DNA of 6,600 bases from Candidatus Bathyarchaeota archaeon CG07_land_8_20_14_0_80_47_9 (GCA_002779555.1 PEWI01000104.1:1-6600); one strand, 5' to 3'; shown: positions 1 to 5,031, numbered from the stretch's first letter. Numbers and translations: made by a program. Notes: generated from the letters alone by a model not told the origin.

Positions 1-451
1 GATTTATCCACATTATCTTTTCAGGTTTATCCTCAATTACAACTACATCTGGTCTAAACTTAGCATTTTCAAGTGGGGCAGCAACGATTGCTTTGATCTC
101 TGCTAACTTCATTCTTGGCATTTGTGCCATCGTCTTGGCTGCAGCTTCCTTTGATTCAAACAAACCAAGCGTTTTTAGCATATCACCACTGCTGATCTTC
201 TCTGGAAGAGGCATGAGACCCAAAGCTGCAGCAGCGGCAGGGCAAGCAATATTCCCGCTTGTTAGGGTAGCGCTCTTCCCTTTTTTTGCCTCCATTAGAA
301 GTTGACAGTATCGCAGCCTTTTAGGAGATTCCGAGGGAATTTCACTGGTAGATTCATCAGCCTTAATCAGTTTGACTGCAACCGGAGACCACTTAAGGCC
401 AAGCATCTCTTTGAGCGCAGAAGAACACTGCAAGTTTATTGCTTGTGTCAT
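1..451 (-). CDS. DUF169 family protein (COG2043-like), C-terminus cut by window edge
   Basis: The minus-strand frame from an ATG at 449-451 stays open to the window edge, giving 150 residues without a stop. The N-terminus carries the DUF169 pattern: LGLKWSPVAVKL near residues 17-28, then YCQLLMEAKKGKSATL near 48-63, a Cys in GNIACPAAAAALGL near 66-79, and a later APLENAKFRPDVVV stretch. Family members are usually about 230-260 residues, so roughly a third is missing. The biochemical role of DUF169 is not established to my knowledge; the conserved Cys residues suggest a cofactor- or redox-linked protein. The start lies 9 nt after the ferredoxin stop, with AGGAAG upstream, so the two genes are almost certainly co-transcribed. 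Family assignment is from remembered motifs. Confidence 0.8.
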   Translation of the reverse strand, partial: MTQAINLQCSSALKEMLGLKWSPVAVKLIKADESTSEIPSESPKRLRYCQLLMEAKKGKSATLTSGNIACPAAAAALGLMPLPEKISSGDMLKTLGLFESKEAAAKTMAQMPRMKLAEIKAIVAAPLENAKFRPDVVVIEDKPEKIMWIN

Positions 452-460
452 GAGATAAAC

Positions 461-805
461 CTACTTCCTGAAACTCACTCGGTCGGCGTTGTTTTCAAGT
501 TCTTTCTTGCTTGTGGTTAGAACATTTCTTTTCTTGATGATCTTGTGGATGCGTGAGAGCGGTGGGAAACTTATCGCGTGCACCGGGCAAGTGTTTGAAC
601 AAGTTACGCACCCTACCTTGCAGTTTAAAGGTGCAATCACTACTGGCCTTCTCTTGTCGAAGTCAAATGCATAAACGCCGGCGGCGCAACCCAAAACGCA
701 CAGCCCGCAACCTATGCACAATTCATGTTCAACCGTGGGATGCCACTCAATCTCTTCTCTTGGAACCCCGTGCCAAACAGGCTTTGAATCTTTAGAGTCA
801 GACAT
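461..805 (-). CDS. 2[4Fe-4S] dicluster ferredoxin
   Basis: A 114-residue protein with two Fe-S cluster motifs. The first is canonical: C30-x2-C33-x2-C36-x3-C40 (CIGCGLCVLGC). The second has one extra residue: C62-x3-C66-x2-C69-x3-C73-P (CKVGCVTCSNTCP). The leader WHGVPREEIEWHPTVEHELC is typical of a small family of archaeal and clostridial ferredoxins. There are no membrane segments, so it is a cytosolic electron carrier; its partner enzyme is unknown. The charged tail after residue 85 is unlike a catalytic subunit. The ATG at 803-805 has a GAGGT ribosome site at 815-819, about 9 nt upstream. It is the first gene of an operon with the DUF169 gene, suggesting that the DUF169 protein is its redox partner or client (inference). 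Confidence 0.9.
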   Translation of the reverse strand: MSDSKDSKPVWHGVPREEIEWHPTVEHELCIGCGLCVLGCAAGVYAFDFDKRRPVVIAPLNCKVGCVTCSNTCPVHAISFPPLSRIHKIIKKRNVLTTSKKELENNADRVSFRK

Positions 806-814
806 TTCCAGCGT

Positions 815-819
815 ACCTC
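815..819 (-). promoter_or_regulatory. Ribosome binding site of the ferredoxin gene
   Basis: On the minus strand this reads GAGGT, 9 nt before the ATG at 805. It supports that start over an out-of-frame ATG at 819-821. Confidence 0.6.
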
Positions 820-839
820 ATATGTTGAGGGTAGAGATT

Positions 840-865
840 AATAGCAATATTTAAATATTGTTATT
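840..865. promoter_or_regulatory. Palindromic TATA-containing divergent promoter/operator
   Basis: A perfect 16-bp palindrome, CAATATTTAAATATTG, occupies 845-860. It extends to 26 bp (840-865) with a single mismatched pair (844/861). The core TTTAAATA resembles an archaeal TATA box and is symmetric, so it reads the same both ways. It sits about 45 bp from both starts (805 minus, 904 plus). Transcription starting about 25 nt away would give leaders of roughly 20-25 nt on each side, as expected for archaeal genes. It may be a shared promoter, an operator, or both; no cognate regulator can be named from sequence. Confidence 0.5.
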
Positions 866-903
866 GTATTTTCTAATCACAGAATCCGACGTAGAGAAAG
901 CGC

Positions 904-1605
904 GTGAGACCATTGCCCAAGAAAGAGAAAAAGAGGAAAAAGAGCTGGAACGAAAAACAACGCGAGAAACAAACAAGATTGCAGCGTTCGCAGGAAGCGT
1001 ACCAAATACAAAGAGAAAGAGAGGCCGAAAGAAAACCCCGGAAATGGCCAAAAGGCAAGATACTTGGCGCATTCTGTCTTATTCTCTTGATTTTCGGAGC
1101 TTATGGTGCATGGCAGTACACTCAACCCTCAACAGCGCCTCCCTCCATCAATCCTACAAGCCCATTGCAGACACCTTACGAGTTTACCATGAACGACGTC
1201 GATGGAACCAAGTTCTCGCTGGCAAGTTACAGAGGAAGAGTCGTTGTCATACACATCATGGCAGTTGGCTGTCATGGACAGATCGACCCGATTAACGATA
1301 ACCAGCTCACTCAACTAAAAGCTGCCTGCAATAGCTTCTGTAATCATGAACCTCTGACCTTGGTCACAGTTGCAGTTGCAACTTGCCCGAGCAGTAACCT
1401 TGAACAGATTCGTGCCACCTACGGAATTACATGGTCACTCGGAAATGACTATGATGATGGAGTAATGGACATAGCACAGAAATATGCCTCACAAGGCGAT
1501 GGAACGATAGTGCTCATTGATAAGACATTCCGCGTCTCAGAGTCTTACGGTACGGTTGCGTCCTCGACACTATCGTCAAAGATCAGTCAGTTGCTAAGAG
1601 CATGA
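904..1605 (+). CDS. Membrane-anchored redoxin/TlpA-like protein lacking the CXXC motif
   Basis: A 233-residue protein in three parts. Residues 1-51 are extremely basic and charged (Lys/Arg/Glu-rich, possible short helix). Residues 52-71 form one hydrophobic segment. A Pro/Ser/Thr linker (about 72-92) leads to a redoxin domain at about 93-233. Redoxin marks are FTMNDVDGTKFSLASYRG, the VVVIHIMAVGC strand, LVTVAVATC, and GDGTIVLIDKTFRVSESYG. By the positive-inside rule the basic tail is cytosolic and the redoxin domain extracytoplasmic. The usual WCxxC is replaced by GC123HGQ, leaving one active-site Cys; C142-x3-C146 and C161 could supply a partner. An in-frame TAG at 892-894 limits the start to GTG 904 or TTG 913. 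The stop overlaps the ccdA start (ATGA), implying translational coupling. It probably exchanges thiols with CcdA. Confidence 0.82.
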   Translation: MRPLPKKEKKRKKSWNEKQREKQTRLQRSQEAYQIQREREAERKPRKWPKGKILGAFCLILLIFGAYGAWQYTQPSTAPPSINPTSPLQTPYEFTMNDVDGTKFSLASYRGRVVVIHIMAVGCHGQIDPINDNQLTQLKAACNSFCNHEPLTLVTVAVATCPSSNLEQIRATYGITWSLGNDYDDGVMDIAQKYASQGDGTIVLIDKTFRVSESYGTVASSTLSSKISQLLRA

Positions 1606-2306
1606 TCAGAATGTTTGAAGAGCTTCTAGGTTTGTTCTTCCTCGGGATCGCAACTTTTCTTTCACCATGTTCAATCTCCCTCATGTCAGTCTATCTAACG
1701 TACTCTGTAGGGGTCAGCAAAAGCGTGCGCAAAGGACTTGCTGTTGGTTGTAGCTTCGCTGCAGCCATGTGCATAGTCTTCTTCATTCTAGGATATGCTA
1801 TATCTTCTTTAGTCCCCATGAGCATAATAAACACAAGGATCTTCTTTGGCGTCTCAGGTCTTCTTCTCATTCTCTTTGGAATTAATAACATAGGTTTGCT
1901 TAGAAAACTGGGACTGCCAACTCGCAGTTTCCTTACCGAGCAACTAAACGCCGCAAAACTGACCGCATTGACGCGGTTTTCAGCATACAACTATGTAATA
2001 GGCTCATTCTTGTTCGGCCTGATTATTTCCATCGCTCTAGGCCCATGCACTCTATCACTAGTCTTACCAGCTATACTGCTAACATTATTCACTGCCCCAT
2101 CACCTTTTCACGGAGGCTTCTTGCTTTTCATGTTTGGTCTGGGTCATGCTTTGCCAGTCATTTTCTTAAGTACATTGCTGGCAACTGCGCGCAGAGTGGC
2201 AAGCGATAAGATTACCAGCGCAGGCGAATGGCTGACAAAGATTTTCGGATTTGTCTTTCTTGTCATAGGCATAGCACTAATTACATATGCCTTGGGAGGT
2301 TGGTGA
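1602..2306 (+). CDS. ccdA: CcdA/DsbD-type transmembrane thiol carrier (cytochrome c biogenesis protein family)
   Basis: A 234-residue, strongly hydrophobic protein with about six membrane helices (roughly residues 8-30, 47-70, 76-98, 132-162, 169-194, 210-231). It has the two diagnostic CcdA motifs, each with one redox Cys beside Pro: FLSPCSISLMSVYLTY (C23) and ALGPCTLSLVLPAIL (C149), in the expected pseudo-repeat arrangement. CcdA moves reducing equivalents from cytosolic thioredoxin to extracytoplasmic thiol proteins. Here the likely outside partner is the anchored redoxin upstream, and the likely inside donor is the small CxC protein downstream; both overlap this gene by 4 nt. ATG 1602 overlaps the previous TGA; an in-frame ATG at 1611 is an alternative. 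No cytochrome c maturation gene is visible, so a general thiol-transfer role fits better than heme work. Confidence 0.9.
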   Translation: MIRMFEELLGLFFLGIATFLSPCSISLMSVYLTYSVGVSKSVRKGLAVGCSFAAAMCIVFFILGYAISSLVPMSIINTRIFFGVSGLLLILFGINNIGLLRKLGLPTRSFLTEQLNAAKLTALTRFSAYNYVIGSFLFGLIISIALGPCTLSLVLPAILLTLFTAPSPFHGGFLLFMFGLGHALPVIFLSTLLATARRVASDKITSAGEWLTKIFGFVFLVIGIALITYALGGW

Positions 2307-2581
2307 AAACGACGAAAACTAAAGTGAAAATAGAGGTTTTTGTCCCGTTAGGTTCGTGTGTCTGTAACTTCGCACCCTTCATGGAAAAAATCGGACGTGT
2401 AACATCAAGATTCAAGGACGTGACAGAAGTCCAAATGAAGTCGAACAAATCATCAGAAGCTTCCAAGTACGGAGTTCAAGATATGGGAATCGTCATTAAC
2501 GGGAAGATCAAGCTTTCAGCAAGCTTTGAAGAGAAAGAACTTCAAGACGCAATATCTCAAGAAGAGCAGAGTCAACGATAG
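2303..2581 (+). CDS. Small thioredoxin-fold protein with CxC motif
   Basis: A 92-residue protein from GTG 2303, which overlaps the ccdA stop (GTGA) and follows GGGAGGT at 2294-2300. The same frame is open upstream to 2228, but that part is antisense-free shadow of ccdA and looks unlike protein. The layout is a thioredoxin fold of the MTH895/thioredoxin_3 kind: strand KVKIEVFVPLG, a C19-V-C21 pair followed by a helix, strand VTEVQMKSN, the GVQDMGIVINGKIKL strand pair where thioredoxins have the cis-Pro region, and a final helix FEEKELQDAI. The usual CxxC is shortened to CxC. It has no signal or membrane segment, so it is cytosolic and could feed electrons to CcdA or ArsC. Fold assignment is by pattern only; function is inferred from context. 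Confidence 0.75.
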   Translation: MKTTKTKVKIEVFVPLGSCVCNFAPFMEKIGRVTSRFKDVTEVQMKSNKSSEASKYGVQDMGIVINGKIKLSASFEEKELQDAISQEEQSQR

Positions 2582-2606
2582 AATGCGGGCGGGCAGGTCG
2601 TTCATC

Positions 2607-2837
2607 ATGGAAACGAACTTCGAAGAAATAACCAAAAAATATCGTTTGGTGAAAACTGGCAAGATCAATGTTGATCCTCTATCTCTGAAGTTGGAAATTG
2701 AGTGCTACATAAAGAATCGACAGGGTGCAAAACGAAAAGAAGATGACTCGGTGGCGGAAGCACAGGACATGTTACTGGATGTAACGCAGATGATCGAGGA
2801 GGGCCACTGTAACCCTTTTAGACCTAAGATACTCTAA
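2607..2837 (+). CDS. Unrecognised 76-aa protein in the redox/arsC operon
   Basis: I do not recognise a family. From ATG 2607 (AGGT at 2595-2598, 8 nt upstream) the protein has 76 residues; ATG 2583, two nt after the previous stop, would add eight residues with a poorer ribosome site. It is charged and soluble, with a predicted beta-rich middle (KINVDPLSLKLEIECYIKN), a Lys/Asp/Glu linker, a helix at about 47-66 (SVAEAQDMLLDVTQMIEEG), and the end HCNPFRPK containing one of two Cys (C33, C68). There is no membrane segment. It lies between the CxC thioredoxin-like gene and arsC with a 2-nt gap to arsC, so it is co-expressed. A role as a partner or regulator of ArsC is possible but unsupported by motif. 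Confidence 0.6.
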   Translation: METNFEEITKKYRLVKTGKINVDPLSLKLEIECYIKNRQGAKRKEDDSVAEAQDMLLDVTQMIEEGHCNPFRPKIL

Positions 2838-2839
2838 TT

Positions 2840-3259
2840 ATGCTTCTGTCTGAGGTGGAAACTACGAAGAAAATTCTGTTTGTGTGCGTTGAGAATGCTG
2901 GTAGAAGTCAAATGGCAGAGGCCTTTGCTAAAGCCTACGGTACAACTAGAATTGAGGCCGCAAGTGCTGGCACCATGCCTTCAAATGAAGTCAATCCTAT
3001 CGTTGTTCGAGTCATGCAAGAGAAAGGAATAGACCTGTCAGTCAAGAAGCCAAAACTGATTACTAATCAGATGGTTCAGGAAGCAGACGTGATAATCGTG
3101 ATGGGATGTAGTGCCGACGGATTCTGTCCTGCTCCGCTTTTGGATAAGGTAGTAGACTGGGGAATTGAAGACCCAAAAGGTAAACCAATTGAGAAGGTGA
3201 GAGAAATTCGGGATGAAATCGAAAGAAAAGTAAGAATGCTGATTGATGGGTCTGTCTAG
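2840..3259 (+). CDS. arsC: ArsC-type arsenate reductase / low-molecular-weight phosphatase family
   Basis: A 139-residue protein, the usual family length. The phosphate-binding loop is C16-VENAG-R22-S23 (FVCVENAGRSQMAEAF), matching CX5R-S with nucleophile C16. ASAGT follows at 41-45. MGC90-SADGF-C96P supplies the two extra Cys used by thioredoxin-coupled ArsC enzymes to pass the disulfide to the surface; their spacing is six residues. WGIEDPKGK at 107-115 contains the general acid D111. RDEIERKVRML closes the domain. The family reduces arsenate to arsenite or, in its phosphatase branch, removes phosphate from tyrosine; the C90/C96 pair favours the reductase. It is the last gene of the redox operon, and the upstream thioredoxin-like protein is a plausible reductant. 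No arsenite pump of the ArsB/Acr3 type is in the window. ATG 2840 has no clear ribosome site, consistent with coupling to the gene ending at 2837. Confidence 0.85.
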   Translation: MLLSEVETTKKILFVCVENAGRSQMAEAFAKAYGTTRIEAASAGTMPSNEVNPIVVRVMQEKGIDLSVKKPKLITNQMVQEADVIIVMGCSADGFCPAPLLDKVVDWGIEDPKGKPIEKVREIRDEIERKVRMLIDGSV

Positions 3260-3697
3260 TCAGTCCTGACCTGCTTCCGCGCTTGCGTCTTTTTCTTGAG
3301 TGACTCTGTTTTTTATTCTGTGCGCGGGGATTTTGCTGTAGGACACGGAACACTTTTTTCTTTTTGAGCATTGCCTCGTTGCAGCCCATTTTAGGATTGG
3401 GATAACAGCTTCTCTGAGCCCTTCTCCATCTTTTGTCAATGAGTATTCGACACGAGGCGGGATTTCGGCGAATGATTCTCTCTTGAGCAATCCTTCTTCT
3501 TGAAGTTGCTTTAGCGTGTCTGCAAGCGTCTTGGGACTTATGCCTCGCAGTTCTTCCATGAGTCTGTTGAATCTGAGGCTACTGTAATTGCCGATTGCGT
3601 TGATGATCAAAAGTGCCCATTTCTTGCTTATCACATCTATGATCCCTTCAAGCGGACAAAAACAAACTACGTCATTCTTGTTCTGCATGCCTTTCAC
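3260..3697 (-). CDS. HxlR-family winged-helix transcriptional regulator
   Basis: A 145-residue protein from GTG 3697; ATG 3688, three codons later, is an equally good start. The HxlR signature is present: CFCPLEGIIDVISKKWALLIINAIG at 12-36, a helix pair with SLRFNRLMEELRGISPKTLADTLKQL at 40-65 (recognition helix about 54-66), and the wing PPRVEYSLTKDGEGL at 80-94. These proteins are dimeric DNA-binding repressors or activators, often redox- or electrophile-responsive through an N-terminal Cys; here C12 and C14 sit at that place. C110 and C116 lie in an unusual basic tail of about 40 residues beyond the normal domain end. Its gene is divergent from the ABC operon and convergent with arsC, so it could control one or both. 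The two stop codons abut. Confidence 0.9.
   Translation of the reverse strand: MKGMQNKNDVVCFCPLEGIIDVISKKWALLIINAIGNYSSLRFNRLMEELRGISPKTLADTLKQLQEEGLLKRESFAEIPPRVEYSLTKDGEGLREAVIPILKWAATRQCSKRKKCSVSYSKIPAHRIKNRVTQEKDASAEAGQD
3287..3366 (+). terminator. Candidate poly-T terminators for the arsC operon, inside the antisense of the regulator gene
   Basis: After the arsC stop the plus strand has T-runs at about 3287-3293, 3310-3315 and 3353-3366. Archaeal termination typically uses such T-runs without a hairpin. They lie inside the opposing HxlR gene because no intergenic space exists. They also encode its Lys-rich tail, so they may be coincidental. Confidence 0.35.
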
Positions 3698-3705
3698 TTT
3701 CTTTA

Positions 3706-3722
3706 CGAATAGTAACTATTCG
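3706..3722. promoter_or_regulatory. 17-bp palindrome, probable operator of the HxlR regulator
   Basis: CGAATAGT-A-ACTATTCG is a perfect inverted repeat with 8-bp arms and a 1-nt centre. It lies between a TATA-like element (minus-strand TTTATAG, 3724-3730) and the GTG start at 3697, exactly where a bound repressor would block initiation of its own gene. Its TAGTAACTA core resembles the TACTAT-type half-sites that I remember for HxlR/DUF24 regulators such as YodB. The site is also about 35 bp upstream of the divergent operon's presumed TATA element. Confidence 0.6.
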
Positions 3723-3723
3723 G

Positions 3724-3730
3724 CTATAAA
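3724..3730 (-). promoter_or_regulatory. TATA-like element of the regulator gene
   Basis: Minus strand TTTATAG, centred about 30 bp before GTG 3697. This spacing predicts an essentially leaderless message if GTG is used, or a leader of about 12 nt if ATG 3688 is used. Confidence 0.45.
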
Positions 3731-3739
3731 CTTGATAGG

Positions 3740-3749
3740 ATAAATACTT
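3740..3749 (+). promoter_or_regulatory. TATA-like element of the mini-protein/ABC operon
   Basis: Plus strand ATAAATACTT. A start of transcription about 27 nt downstream would fall near 3771, just before AGAGGTG (3774-3780), the ribosome site placed 9 nt before ATG 3790. Confidence 0.4.
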
Positions 3750-3789
3750 TACTTTCTATAGTGTAAGAAAAACAGAGGTGAAGTTGTAT

Positions 3790-3990
3790 ATGGATGAGGA
3801 ATGCGGTTGTAGCATGCATCATCGGAGACATGAGAGTTATTGTGGATGTGGTGTGCATAGAGAGGGACACGGTTACAGAAGACGCTTTTTCACGAAGGCC
3901 GAGAAGGTGGAGAAGCTAAAGAACTATGCAGAGGAGCTGAAGAAAGAGCTCAAGGCTATAGAAGAAAAAATCAAGGAAATGCAGAACTAA
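3790..3990 (+). CDS. Cys/His-rich coiled-coil mini-protein (putative metal-binding)
   Basis: A 66-residue protein. The frame is open from GTG 3778, but that GTG lies inside the AGAGGTG ribosome site (3774-3780), so ATG 3790 is the better start. Residues 1-30 hold four Cys in two CxC pairs (C5-G-C7 and C18-G-C20) with five His (10, 11, 14, 23, 27), a likely metal- or thiol-sensing head. Residues 33-66 (FFTKAEKVEKLKNYAEELKK and onward) form an amphipathic, heptad-like Lys/Glu helix. I recall similar archaeal mini-proteins with a Cys/His head and an F(L/Y)TKEEK-type helix near transporter genes, but no function is established. It is first in the operon with the ABC transporter, 27 nt upstream, and divergent from the HxlR gene. 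It may sense the pump's cargo or act as a small accessory subunit. Confidence 0.7.
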   Translation: MDEECGCSMHHRRHESYCGCGVHREGHGYRRRFFTKAEKVEKLKNYAEELKKELKAIEEKIKEMQN

Positions 3991-3992
3991 AG

Positions 3993-4006
3993 ATCTCGAT
4001 CGAGAT
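3993..4006 (+). repeat. 14-bp perfect palindrome between mini-protein and ABC ATPase genes
   Basis: ATCTCGATCGAGAT is self-complementary and ends one base before the GGAG ribosome site (4007-4010) of the ATPase gene. As RNA it could fold into a 5-bp stem with a GAUC loop, which might tune translation. As DNA it could be a binding site. Chance occurrence is possible. Confidence 0.35.
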
Positions 4007-4017
4007 GGAGTTAGATT

Positions 4018-5031
4018 ATGCCCCTAGAAAGCGCTATTGAAGTCTCAAATCTAACAAAATATTACGGTGACCTTTGTGCAGTGGACCATGTAAACTTCGA
4101 GGTAAAGAAGGGAGAGATCTTTGGCTTCCTAGGCCCCAATGGGGCGGGCAAGACGACCACAATACGGATGCTGACCGGAATCTCCATACCCACTGAAGGA
4201 ACAGCCAACATCATGGGCTACGATATTCAACGTCACCCCATAAAAGCAAAGGAGCAGATGGGAATCGTTCCCGATGTCAGCAACGTCTATAATGAACTTT
4301 CCGCGTGGGACAACCTCATCTTCACTGGAAAGCTCTACGACATGCCCAAGACGAGCCGCGAGAGCCGCGCTGAGGAACTCCTGAAAATGTTTGGACTCTA
4401 CGAGCGACGCAAAGAAAAGGTGCAGGGTTTTTCTAGAGGCATGAAAAGGCGAATATGCATCGCAATGGCTCTTATGAACCGGTCGGGCATCCTCTTCCTC
4501 GACGAGCCAACTTCAGGGTTAGACGTTCAGAGTGTCCTAATAATCCGAGATCTCATCCGGAACTTGAACCAGCAGGGTCTGACAATCTTCCTCACAACCC
4601 ACAACATCGATGAGGCAAGCCAGATGTGCGATCGAGTAGCGATCATCAACCACGGCAAAATCGTAGCTATCGATACTCCTGAAAAACTCAAGAGGACGCT
4701 GGAGAGCCTCCAATCCATAGAAGTCGCCTTCGAAACCGCACCTCCAAATGCTTTGAAAGAGTTGGAAAAACTAGCTGAAGTCAGTGAGGTCGTGAAGGAA
4801 GGCGACAAGTTCAGATTCTTCACTCGCGATCCGCCCACGGTCTTGGATTCGTTGTGGAAATACTCCCAAGATAACAACCTTAAACTCACCACCGTAAATA
4901 CTGTCGGCCCGAGTTTGGAAGATGTGTTCGTAAAGCTGACGGGCATCAGACCTGCGACAGCAGAAGAGGAATCGGGAAAATCAGGTCGAAGCGAAGAACA
5001 AGAGATGGTTCACAGAAGAAGGAAGCAATGA
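4018..5031 (+). CDS. ABC transporter ATP-binding protein (DrrA/CcmA-like)
   Basis: A 337-residue protein. The nucleotide-binding domain (about 5-225) has Walker A GPNGAGKTT (39-47), signature GFSRGMKRR (137-145, a DrrA-type variant of LSGGQ), Walker B GILFLDEP (157-164), D-loop SGLD (166-169) and switch His195 in TTHNIDEA. The Q-loop position reads GIVPD86, with Asp where Gln is usual. Residues 232-316 form the C-terminal domain common in drug and ABC-2 exporters (SIEVAFET through GPSLEDVFVKLTG), followed by a charged tail of about 20 residues. It energises export by the permease encoded next, whose ATG overlaps this gene's TGA. ATG 4018 has GGAG at 4007-4010, 7 nt away. The substrate cannot be read from sequence; drugs, lipids or polysaccharide precursors are typical for the type. 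Confidence 0.92.
   Translation: MPLESAIEVSNLTKYYGDLCAVDHVNFEVKKGEIFGFLGPNGAGKTTTIRMLTGISIPTEGTANIMGYDIQRHPIKAKEQMGIVPDVSNVYNELSAWDNLIFTGKLYDMPKTSRESRAEELLKMFGLYERRKEKVQGFSRGMKRRICIAMALMNRSGILFLDEPTSGLDVQSVLIIRDLIRNLNQQGLTIFLTTHNIDEASQMCDRVAIINHGKIVAIDTPEKLKRTLESLQSIEVAFETAPPNALKELEKLAEVSEVVKEGDKFRFFTRDPPTVLDSLWKYSQDNNLKLTTVNTVGPSLEDVFVKLTGIRPATAEEESGKSGRSEEQEMVHRRRKQ

Noticed and set aside
93..520. Plus-strand open frames over the left end (70 and 72 codons)
   Set aside because: They are antisense to the DUF169 gene, which has family motifs, and show no protein-like pattern themselves.
858..1295. 145-codon plus-strand frame overlapping the redoxin gene
   Set aside because: It reads low-complexity charged sequence, then nonsense; the frame from 904 gives a membrane anchor and redoxin domain.
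2228..2302. Upstream extension of the CxC protein from ATG 2228
   Set aside because: This part overlaps ccdA in another frame and is unlike a thioredoxin N-terminus; GTG 2303 overlaps the ccdA stop in the same way as the other operon junctions.
2526..2582. Upstream extension of the 76-aa protein from ATG 2526
   Set aside because: It overlaps the preceding gene by 56 bp and is a basic shadow of its coding sequence; starts at 2583 or 2607 fit the spacing better.
4527..4946. 139-codon minus-strand frame inside the ABC ATPase gene
   Set aside because: It is antisense to a gene with complete ABC motifs and has no recognisable domain.
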